Position numbers and translations under genes: made by a program. Shown here one piece after another: positions 1-5,826 of a stretch of DNA of 34,013 bases. Source of the stretch: Desulfovibrio sp. (GTDB taxonomy: Bacteria > Desulfobacterota > Desulfovibrionia > Desulfovibrionales > Desulfovibrionaceae); contig JAILPJ010000064.1 in the NCBI GenBank assembly GCA_024699605.1, positions 1 through 34,013 of the forward strand, in the 5' to 3' direction. The notes below the pieces were generated by a model. That model did no database searches. It had not been told where the DNA came from and was given only the letters and a program-made list of their open reading frames with translations. The first letter of the stretch is position 1, and every line of letters starts with the position of its first letter.

Positions 1-58
1 CTTGGAGATTCTGTTTTTCCTCGTCAGTGATTGTTATTTCTTTTCTTTTTCTTGCCAT
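1..58 (-). CDS. IS630-like transposase, N-terminal fragment (runs off left edge)
   Basis: Nineteen codons are visible, starting at the ATG whose complement is 56-58 and reading MARKRKEITITDEEKQNLQ. A basic start followed by 'ITDEE' resembles the N-termini of IS630-family transposases, which carry a helix-turn-helix there. GGAGG lies 8 nt upstream of the ATG (complement of 67-71), inside the loop of a 9-bp hairpin (58-66 with 76-84) that also pairs the A of the start codon. The DDE catalytic part is outside the window, so the family call rests on the N-terminus, the CTAG junction and the matching C-terminal fragment at the other edge. Confidence 0.55.
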   Translation of the reverse strand, partial: MARKRKEITITDEEKQNLQ

Positions 59-139
59 AGAGGATCCCTCCACAAGATCCTCTACCAAAATTTTAGAAAT
101 ACGTCAAATTAACATAGTTATTTAAAGAACGAACTACTA
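1..139 (-). mobile_element. Left-edge partial IS element (IS630-like), 5' end
   Basis: Only the transposase start and the upstream end of the element are in the window. The proposed outer end is the TA of a CTAG at 137-140. Read inward on the minus strand the end begins CTAGTAGTTCGT; the element at the right edge of the window begins CTAGTACCTTGT, a 9 of 12 match, as expected for imperfect terminal inverted repeats. Insertion at a TA within CTAG is the known habit of IS630-type elements. The boundary is inferred from this comparison alone. Confidence 0.55.
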
Positions 140-428
140 GACAGTTATTGCAAGCACCGCGTTCCGTTTTCTCTTGATAGCCAAGTGGCGCAATCGAACA
201 AAGAGCTTGCGTCTGTTGTCTCACGGCAAATTGGCGAACAACAATCACTTGGAAGCTCTTCTCTCTTGACCAGAGAATTGGTATATACGCGGATTTCCTT
301 GTCTGTACAACTCGCCAAGTCCCTTTGTGGCTTTTCTCGCTCTAGAGGAATTTGGGAAAAAACTTGTCTTTTCCCATTGATGGCAGTATCAGCAAGGAAA
401 AAGGACCTCTAACGCCGCGGAAACCGTC
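140..428. other. Intergenic region between IS end and aroK-like gene
   Basis: About 290 bases. An open frame at 185-412 (+) has no ribosome binding site, no recognisable domain and low-complexity content, so I do not call it. TTGACC at 266-271 is followed by TATATA only 10 bases later, too close for a standard sigma-70 promoter. The promoter of the downstream kinase gene probably lies here but I cannot place it. No repeats or RNA genes seen. Confidence 0.5.
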
Positions 429-977
429 ATGGCCCAAAAAGATTTCATCCAGCGCAACGCAAAAAATATCCCTTGCCTCATTCTCATCGGCATGCCGGGA
501 GCCGGCAAAACAACCATCGGCAGACTGTTGGCTAGAAAAATTCACTGGCCCTATCTCGATAGCGATCATCTCATAGAAGCCACCTATGGCCGCAGACTGC
601 AGGATATTGTCGATGCAACGGATAAAGAAGGCTTTTTGGATATAGAAAGCCAGGTGGTCTGCTCCATCCGGGCCCAGCGCCTGGTTCTGGGCACAGGCGG
701 CAGCGTGGTCTATCGCCAAAAGGCCATGCAGCATCTCAAAAGCCTAGGCCCCATCGTCCATCTTGATATTCCCCTGGAACTCGTCAAAGAGCGCATTGCC
801 AGCAATCCTGAACGCGGCATAGCCATTGGACCCAATCAAACGCTGGCTGATATCTACCAGGAACGCGATGCCCTCTATCGCCAGTGGTCAGATTTTTCAT
901 GCAACAACAGTGCCAAATCCCAAGAAGCCAGTGTGGAATACATCCTCTCTCAACTGCCCAAGGATTTCTTCCTCTGA
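429..977 (+). CDS. Shikimate kinase family protein
   Basis: A 182-aa P-loop kinase. The Walker A is GMPGAGKTT (21-29), the substrate-side LDSDHLIE motif is at 43-50, a GTGGS glycine loop sits near 88-92, and a lid arginine and ERDALY segment follow. This is the shikimate kinase order and length; the family phosphorylates shikimate at the 3-hydroxyl in chorismate synthesis in the cytoplasm. One residue is odd: the family's shikimate-binding arginine in 'F-R-x-I-E' is leucine here (GFLDIE, about 68-73), and the usual GGG loop reads GTGGS. It may be a divergent AroK/AroL or a kinase for another small substrate. The start ATG has no strong Shine-Dalgarno (GGAAA 6-7 nt upstream). It is monocistronic and convergent with the lipoprotein gene. 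Confidence 0.75.
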   Translation: MAQKDFIQRNAKNIPCLILIGMPGAGKTTIGRLLARKIHWPYLDSDHLIEATYGRRLQDIVDATDKEGFLDIESQVVCSIRAQRLVLGTGGSVVYRQKAMQHLKSLGPIVHLDIPLELVKERIASNPERGIAIGPNQTLADIYQERDALYRQWSDFSCNNSAKSQEASVEYILSQLPKDFFL

Positions 978-1000
978 TGCGCAAAAAAAGCGCCCCTCCT

Positions 1001-1026
1001 CAATAAAAAAGGCGGGAGCCCCCGCC
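1001..1026 (-). terminator. Intrinsic terminator of the lipoprotein gene
   Basis: The stem GGCGGG (1011-1016) pairs with CCCGCC (1021-1026) around a 4-nt loop. On the minus strand it is followed by TTTTTTATT. The plus side has no immediate U-run, so it serves chiefly the minus-strand gene, though it may slow transcription from the kinase gene. Confidence 0.8.
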
Positions 1027-1054
1027 CTTCCCATCGCACTTTTTCGGCAAATGA

Positions 1055-1618
1055 CTAATAGCGCCATTCGCGGCCGTCAAAATGAATCATTTCATTGAGT
1101 CTACGCGAGCTTGAGACCTGGCAAGGAGCGGCAAGAGCTTCCTTCTTGGTCTTGCCGTGACAGCTGTAGATTTGTTCCGAGTAGCGGATGAAACCGATAT
1201 ATTGACCGGCCTGTGAGGCTGGACGCATATCGGTGGAAAAATTGTCAGGATCAATGGAAATATAGGTGGCCACATAGCCATTGCCAGAGGTCTTGACCGC
1301 CTTGCTGGACTTGGACGGCGTGATGGTCCGGGAGGCGCGCAAAACAAGCTTGCGACCGGTTTCATGTAAGGCTGCACGCACTTCAGCTTCACTCTTGGGA
1401 GCCCGAGTCGCTTTTTCCTGCTTCTTGGCTTCCTTTTTGGCTTCTTTCTTATTGCCCTTCTTCTTTTGCTCCTTAACCGCAGGCTCTACCGGAGCCTGTT
1501 GAGCGCTTTCCTCAAGCACGGGCTCTGTTTGAGGCTGAGTACTTTCGCTTTCCTGCGATGCGGCGCAGCCGGAAAGCAAAAACAAACTGAGACAAGCCGA
1601 CACGAAATACTTGGACAT
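1055..1618 (-). CDS. Putative lipoprotein with Lys/Glu-rich linker, function unknown
   Basis: A 187-aa protein with a short signal peptide ending in the lipobox LSGC (Cys18 would be lipidated), so it is membrane anchored. Residues 19-75 form an extended linker, first acidic and proline/glutamine-rich, then with repeated K/E blocks (KKKGNKKEAKKEAKK), compatible with crossing the periplasm or touching peptidoglycan. The C-terminal 110 residues look folded, contain two cysteines (near YSCHGKT and APCQ) and match no family I recognise. GGAGGG lies just upstream of the ATG. A terminator separates it from the upstream OmpA-like gene, so it probably has its own promoter, although only about 65 bases are available. 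Confidence 0.75.
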   Translation of the reverse strand: MSKYFVSACLSLFLLSGCAASQESESTQPQTEPVLEESAQQAPVEPAVKEQKKKGNKKEAKKEAKKQEKATRAPKSEAEVRAALHETGRKLVLRASRTITPSKSSKAVKTSGNGYVATYISIDPDNFSTDMRPASQAGQYIGFIRYSEQIYSCHGKTKKEALAAPCQVSSSRRLNEMIHFDGREWRY

Positions 1619-1684
1619 AGACCCTCCCTTGGGCAGGCTTTCTTGGGCCAGCTGGAGATTTCAGGCACAAAAGCCCGTTTCACG

Positions 1685-1717
1685 GAAAAAACCGGGCAGC
1701 AAATGCCGCCCGGTTTC
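1685..1717 (-). terminator. Intrinsic terminator of the VWA-OmpA gene
   Basis: On the minus strand AAACCGGGCGGC pairs with GCTGCCCGGTTT around ATTT, leading into a run of six T (complement of 1686-1691). A strong GC-rich stem, placed 35 bases after the stop codon. Confidence 0.88.
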
Positions 1718-1751
1718 ACTTATCCCTTAGTCAAAATCGCAAAGCGAACGC

Positions 1752-2750
1752 TTACTCGAAGGAAATTTCAGTACGGCGGTTCATGTAACGGCCGTCTTCA
1801 GTAGCGTTGTCGTACTTGAAGGACTTGCCGCGGCCGATGGCGCTCATACGGCTGGCCGGGACACCCTGCTTGGCAAGGTAATTCTTCACGGCAGTAGCAC
1901 GGCGCTGTGAAAGCACGCGGTTGTAAGCGTCAGAACCCTTGGAGTCGGTCCAGCCGCTCAGGACAACGTTCTTATTGGCGCTGGTCTTGATCACTTCGGC
2001 GGCCTCATTCAGGATACCCATGGCCTTGGCGTCAAGAGCATAAGAATCAAAAGCAAAGTTCACGCCACGCAGGACGATGACTTCGGCTTCGCCGCAGAAG
2101 ACAGCGGTCACAAAGCGCTCAACAGCGGCGTCGCTGGTCACGAGCTCTTCAGCACGCACAACCTGAGCTGCGGAATTCATAGCAGCAATAGCGGCAATAT
2201 TTTTCTTGCCGTTTTCGGTGTCGGAAAGGTCGATAATGTGGACGACCAGATTACGCTGAGTGGCATAAATCTGACGCACGGTTTCCACAAAATCCACACC
2301 GCGGTTATTGTCACCGTCGGTGACAATAATCAGGGCGGCGTCGCGCTGCATGCTGGACATGAAGGGCTCATAGGTCTGCAGGCCATCACCCATGCTGGTC
2401 ATACGACCAAAAACCTGAAAGTTGTCCTTCAGGGTATCGATGGCGGAGCTCATGCTGCTGCGGTTCCAGGGACCCTGGGGAACGATAACACCATTGGGGG
2501 TAATCGTGTGCAGGCCGCCCATGAAGCTCTGTTCCGGAATAGCGGCATTGACGCGCTGCAAGGCTTCCTTGGCAACTTGAATTTTTGTTTTTTTGAGGTC
2601 TTTGTTGTGCATCATCATGGAACCGGAGTAGTCCACGACAAAGTCAAAGCTCTCAATTTTCTTGTTGCAGCTCACTGGGGCTGCCATCGCAGCTGCCGCA
2701 TAGCTCACGACCAATGCAGCTGCCAACATCAGCATACGGAGAGATTTCAT
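1752..2750 (-). CDS. VWA domain plus OmpA peptidoglycan-binding domain protein
   Basis: A 332-aa exported envelope protein. The start is the ATG at 2750 preceded by GGGAGGCATC; an in-frame TTG 12 bases upstream is less likely. A signal peptide covers about 1-23 (cut near AMA-AP). Residues 35-210 form a von Willebrand A fold with the MIDAS motif DYSGSM (40-45) and a TDGDNN loop that would complete metal binding. The C-terminal 110 residues are an OmpA-like domain (VNFAFDSYALD, then WTDSKGSDAYNRVLSQRRA), with the aspartate and arginine that hold diaminopimelate. Such proteins tether the outer membrane or a surface partner to the wall; the VWA ligand is unknown. A near-consensus promoter (2849-2877) and strong terminator suggest abundant single-gene expression. 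Confidence 0.88.
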   Translation of the reverse strand: MKSLRMLMLAAALVVSYAAAAMAAPVSCNKKIESFDFVVDYSGSMMMHNKDLKKTKIQVAKEALQRVNAAIPEQSFMGGLHTITPNGVIVPQGPWNRSSMSSAIDTLKDNFQVFGRMTSMGDGLQTYEPFMSSMQRDAALIIVTDGDNNRGVDFVETVRQIYATQRNLVVHIIDLSDTENGKKNIAAIAAMNSAAQVVRAEELVTSDAAVERFVTAVFCGEAEVIVLRGVNFAFDSYALDAKAMGILNEAAEVIKTSANKNVVLSGWTDSKGSDAYNRVLSQRRATAVKNYLAKQGVPASRMSAIGRGKSFKYDNATEDGRYMNRRTEISFE

Positions 2751-2848
2751 GATGCCTCCCAAAAAAGTGTGTCGTTGAATTCCGTCAACATTGACGCCTA
2801 ACGGTTTGCCCGCCTTGCCGCAGCCTTGGCAGCTTGCGGCATTCCCTG

Positions 2849-2877
2849 TTTATAGCCAAGTTCTACGCGTTGTGCAA
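2849..2877 (-). promoter_or_regulatory. Sigma-70 promoter of the VWA-OmpA gene
   Basis: On the minus strand TTGCAC (2877-2872) and TATAAA (2854-2849) are separated by exactly 17 bases. The transcript would carry about 90 nt of leader, containing a hairpin of GCCGCA with TGCGGC (2817-2822 with 2835-2840) and a GTCAA-TTGAC dyad (2784-2795). Confidence 0.75.
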
Positions 2878-3041
2878 GCCATAACAAAAATATCTTTGAC
2901 CTCAAAGAAATACAAAAATTTTCTCCATTTTTTTAGGAACAGCTGGCTAAACATCCAAAAGGCACATGAAAAAAGATCTAAGTATTTTCTTTGAGAAAAG
3001 ATGATCTAGTACTAAAAAAATCATAATTTCTCTAGAAGATA
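2878..3041. other. AT-rich divergent control region
   Basis: This stretch between the two divergent promoters is much more AT-rich than its surroundings. It has two dyads: CTTTGA-CC-TCAAAG (2894-2907) and TTTTC-TTTGA-GAAAA (2985-2999). CTAG, rare in many bacterial genomes, appears at 3006 and 3031, and CTAGTACT at 3006 resembles the IS end motif at the window edges. No gene is visible. The dyads are plausible regulator sites or UP elements, but no factor can be named. Confidence 0.45.
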
Positions 3042-3069
3042 TTGACAAAAGAAAAACCATACATATGGT
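3042..3069 (+). promoter_or_regulatory. Sigma-70-like promoter upstream of the BI-1 family gene
   Basis: A perfect TTGACA (3042-3047) is followed after 16 bases by TATGGT (3064-3069), in an AT-rich context. Initiation near 3076 would give a leader of about 200 nt that includes the hairpin at 3081-3141 and the Shine-Dalgarno/hairpin element at 3230-3274. Confidence 0.6.
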
Positions 3070-3075
3070 AAAGAG

Positions 3076-3229
3076 GCTGAGTGCGCCGCCTGCCTGGGAG
3101 TCCTACCCTGTCCACGTTCTTGCTCCCTGCCGGCGCAGCACGTCTTGCAAAAATTCAAAGCTGCTGTATAGTCTTATCTGAAGAGTCTTCGCTAAGCCTG
3201 TCTTTCCCGCAGGTTCACATCAACAAAAA
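3076..3229 (+). other. Structured 5' leader or small RNA candidate
   Basis: This stretch carries a long imperfect hairpin: GTG (3081-3083) with CAC (3139-3141), CGCCG (3084-3088) with CGGCG (3131-3135), and GGGAG (3096-3100) with CTCCC (3123-3127), capped by a loop of about 22 nt. It has no reading frame and no resemblance I can see to the signature segments of SRP RNA, RNase P RNA or tmRNA. It could be an untranslated leader with a regulatory fold or an independent small RNA. Confidence 0.4.
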
Positions 3230-3274
3230 GGAGGCAGCGTTTTCCCCAGACAGGGAATGAACGCTGAATAACCT
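3230..3274 (+). promoter_or_regulatory. Hairpin-bridged Shine-Dalgarno element (BI-1 gene)
   Basis: GGAGG (3230-3234) lies 40 nt before the ATG. It abuts CAGCG (3235-3239), which pairs with CGCTG (3262-3266). An inner hairpin TTCCC-GGGAA (3242-3246 with 3253-3257) lies between. Eight bases then separate CGCTG from the ATG. There is no other Shine-Dalgarno near the start. The same layout occurs before rnr, fliM, pgk and thrS in this window. Confidence 0.7.
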
Positions 3275-3976
3275 ATGAACAATTCCCTTTTCCAGTCACG
3301 CACCTTAGCGACGGATGCCGTATCCGCCTACATGTCCAAAGTCTACCTCTGGATGTCCGCAGGCCTCGTCCTTACCGCCATCACAGCCTGGTTTGTGGGG
3401 ACAAGCGATGCCGTAGCCCTTCTTTTCTCAAGCCCAGTGATTCCCATTGTGCTCTTTGTGGGCGAAATCGGCCTCGTCATTGCCTTGTCAGCGGCCATTC
3501 ACAAAATGAGCGCACAGACAGCAACCTTGCTCTTCATGCTCTTTTCCCTGATCAATGGCCTCACCCTTTCCACCATTTTCGTAGTCTACAGCATCGGCTC
3601 CATAGCCAATGCCTTTTTCTCCACAGCGGGCATGTTCCTGGCCATGTCGGTCTATGGCACAGTCACCAAGCGTGATCTGACCAGCCTCGGCAGTTTTCTC
3701 TTTATGGGTCTGATCGGTCTGATCATCGCCAGTGTGGTCAATCTGTTTCTGGCCAATGCCATGATGGATCTGATCATCAGCTGCGTGGGCGTTTTGATCT
3801 TTACGCTCTATACGGCCTATGACACCCAGAAGCTGCGCCAGTTTGGCATGGACGCCCCCATGGACGACGGAGAAGCCGTGCAGCGCGGAGCTATTTTAGG
3901 CGCATTAACGCTCTATCTCGACTTCATCAACCTTTTTATCTATCTCCTGCGCCTTTTTGGTTCAAGCCGCGATTAA
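3275..3976 (+). CDS. Bax inhibitor-1/YccA family inner membrane protein
   Basis: A 233-aa integral membrane protein with about seven hydrophobic segments and the family C-terminal pattern 'GAILGALTLYLDFINLFIYLLRLFG'. A conserved Asp (YDTQ, near 189) sits between the last helices; in BI-1 homologues a pair of aspartates gates pH-sensitive calcium leak. Bacterial members (YccA, YbhL) are linked to FtsH modulation or ion leak; the actual role here is unknown. The start is fixed by family length and by the hairpin-bridged GGAGG. It is monocistronic, bounded by its own promoter and a strong terminator 25 bases after the stop. Confidence 0.9.
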   Translation: MNNSLFQSRTLATDAVSAYMSKVYLWMSAGLVLTAITAWFVGTSDAVALLFSSPVIPIVLFVGEIGLVIALSAAIHKMSAQTATLLFMLFSLINGLTLSTIFVVYSIGSIANAFFSTAGMFLAMSVYGTVTKRDLTSLGSFLFMGLIGLIIASVVNLFLANAMMDLIISCVGVLIFTLYTAYDTQKLRQFGMDAPMDDGEAVQRGAILGALTLYLDFINLFIYLLRLFGSSRD

Positions 3977-4000
3977 CGCCTGTCTTGGCCTAACAGCAAG

Positions 4001-4034
4001 AAAGGACAGAAAGTCTGAGGCTTTCTGTCCTTTT
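4001..4034 (+). terminator. Intrinsic terminator after the BI-1 family gene
   Basis: AAAGGACAGAAAG (4001-4013) pairs with CTTTCTGTCCTTT (4021-4033) around a 7-nt loop; the 3' arm runs into TTTT and a pyrimidine-rich tract. It ends only 37 bases before the GGAGG of the next gene, leaving little room for a separate rnr promoter. Confidence 0.88.
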
Positions 4035-4070
4035 CTGTCTGCTTTTCTTTTCCGTACAGAAAAAAACAGC

Positions 4071-4126
4071 GGAGGCGGCGTTTCCTCCCAGGCGTAAACG
4101 CCGTGTTTCCCACGCCAAAGACACTG
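4071..4126 (+). promoter_or_regulatory. Hairpin-bridged Shine-Dalgarno element (rnr)
   Basis: GGAGG (4071-4075) is followed by CGGCG (4076-4080), then TTTCCTCCC. GGCG (4077-4080) can pair with CGCC (4113-4116), leaving 10 bases to the ATG at 4127; an inner GGCG-TAAA-CGCC hairpin lies at 4091-4102. Alternatively CGGCG pairs with CGCCG at 4099-4103. Compared with the CAGCG/CGCTG copies, either pairing is a compensatory change. GGAGG can also pair with CCTCC (4084-4088). Confidence 0.6.
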
Positions 4127-5821
4127 ATGAAAAAATCAGTCAAAACCATGCGTCGCCAAAAAGCTCGCGAAAACTTTTCGGCAAAGTCAAAACCAGCCCG
4201 CACAAAACAGCGGGGACAAGCCCCCTTGTCAGGGCGGGTCTGGAAAAAGTTTCTGCCGCATCTTGCCGATCTCGAACGCCAGATCAAGACAGAATATCAC
4301 ATTGCGGAGTACTTTCCCGAGCCTGTTGAACAAAAGGCCCGGGCCCTGCAAGAACTCTCCTTGGCGGAAAAAAAACGCTTAGTGGATCTCAGGGATCTGA
4401 CCTTTGTCACCATCGACGGGGAAGACGCCAGAGATTTTGACGATGCCATTGCTGTGGAAAAAAACGGGCAGGGCTTCCGGCTTTTGGTGGCCATAGCTGA
4501 TGTCAGCCACTATGTGCCCAAGGCGCGCCAAAGCCGCAGTCTGTCTCTGGACAGCGAAGCGCTGGCCCGGGGCAATTCTTTCTATTTTCCCAGCTCCGTA
4601 GCCCCCATGCTGCCTCCCAGACTGTCCACAGATCTTGCCAGTCTAAAGCCAGACAAAGACAGAGCCGTAATGGTCTGTGAACTTTTGCTCTCACAGAGCG
4701 GTGATGTCCAAAAAGCAGGGTTCAGCCAGGCTCTGATACGCTCACAGGCGCGCTTAACCTATAGCCAGGTCAAAGGGCTTTTGCTGCAACCCGATCCGGA
4801 AGTTCAAAGGCAAATCGCCGCCCTGCCGCGTGGCGATGCCATTATCCGTTCTCTGGACTGTGCCCTCACTCTCTGTGAAATCCTCAAAAGTCAACGCAAA
4901 CGCCGAGGAAGCCTTATCCTGCACACGGCTGAGCCGGCCTACCGTCTCGATGAGCATGGCGAAATCAGCAATTTGGGCTTTCTCAACCACCACGAGGGGC
5001 ACAGCCTGATTGAGGAATGTATGCTTTTGGCCAATGAAGCCTGTGCAAAGCACCTGGCCCAAAGCGGCCTGCCATTTCTCTATCGAACGCATGCCAGGCC
5101 TGCGCCTGAGCAGCTGGAACAGTTGAAAACGGCTCTCAGTCTCTGTCCCGGAGCCTTGCCCGCCAATATAGCACAGCGCCCGCTTCTGCCCGAAGACCTG
5201 CCCAACATCCTTCTGGCCTGCCAGGGCCAGACCATTGAACGGGCGGTCACGGCGCTCTGTCTGCGCGCTCTGCCCAAGGCGCTCTACAGCACCGAAAACA
5301 TTGGGCACTTCGGCCTGGCGCTGCCCTCCTACTGCCACTTTACCTCACCCATTCGCCGTTACGCTGATCTGCTTGTACACCGCGCCCTCAAACATTCCCT
5401 GGGAAACGAGCAGTTCCTTTTGGCCCACAAACGCCTGCAGATTGTGGCCAGCCATCTCAACAGACAGGAAGAGCGGGCCCTGCGCTGCCAACGCGAAATG
5501 CACAAATACTGTTCGCTGCTCTATATGCGCAAGTTTCTGGGACAGGAGTTTTGGGCTGTTGTGGGCAGTGTCACACAAGCCGGATTTTTTGTGGAACTTA
5601 CGGATTTGCCGGTCAGTGGCTTTGTGGCCAGGCGCCTCTTAAACGATACCATGCGCGTGGATCTCAGCCGACAGAAGCTCTTCAATCCCCGCACAGGCCA
5701 AAGCTATCAGTTTGGCGACACGTTGCGAGTGCGCTTACTTTCCGTTGTGCCACAACAATTGGCCATCAACTTTCTGCCGCTGCAAAGCGCAGGCTTTGCC
5801 AAAAAACCAAGGACGCGCTGA
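4127..5821 (+). CDS. rnr: RNB-domain exoribonuclease (RNase R/II family), short form
   Basis: A 564-aa 3'-to-5' exoribonuclease. The catalytic RNB signature TIDGEDARDFDDAIAV (95-110) supplies the Mg-binding aspartates, and PSYCHFTSPIRRYADLLVHRAL is the second family signature. A C-terminal S1-like RNA-binding domain follows (GQEFWAVVGSVTQAGFFVELTD). Only about 90 basic residues precede the RNB domain, so the two N-terminal cold-shock domains usual in RNase R and RNase II are missing. I prefer the ATG at 4127 over an in-frame GTG at 4103 because the latter falls inside the leader hairpin. The stop lies 5 bases before murJ, so the two are probably co-transcribed. Confidence 0.87.
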   Translation: MKKSVKTMRRQKARENFSAKSKPARTKQRGQAPLSGRVWKKFLPHLADLERQIKTEYHIAEYFPEPVEQKARALQELSLAEKKRLVDLRDLTFVTIDGEDARDFDDAIAVEKNGQGFRLLVAIADVSHYVPKARQSRSLSLDSEALARGNSFYFPSSVAPMLPPRLSTDLASLKPDKDRAVMVCELLLSQSGDVQKAGFSQALIRSQARLTYSQVKGLLLQPDPEVQRQIAALPRGDAIIRSLDCALTLCEILKSQRKRRGSLILHTAEPAYRLDEHGEISNLGFLNHHEGHSLIEECMLLANEACAKHLAQSGLPFLYRTHARPAPEQLEQLKTALSLCPGALPANIAQRPLLPEDLPNILLACQGQTIERAVTALCLRALPKALYSTENIGHFGLALPSYCHFTSPIRRYADLLVHRALKHSLGNEQFLLAHKRLQIVASHLNRQEERALRCQREMHKYCSLLYMRKFLGQEFWAVVGSVTQAGFFVELTDLPVSGFVARRLLNDTMRVDLSRQKLFNPRTGQSYQFGDTLRVRLLSVVPQQLAINFLPLQSAGFAKKPRTR

Positions 5822-5826
5822 TCATC

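Noticed and set aside
185..412. A 75-codon frame upstream of the kinase gene
   Set aside because: No Shine-Dalgarno, no domain, serine-rich random composition; overlaps the probable promoter region.
3076..3229. 6S RNA, 4.5S SRP RNA or RNase P RNA
   Set aside because: The conserved SRP tetraloop region, RNase P core motifs and a 6S-length rod are not found; only local hairpins are visible, so it is listed as an unknown structured leader.
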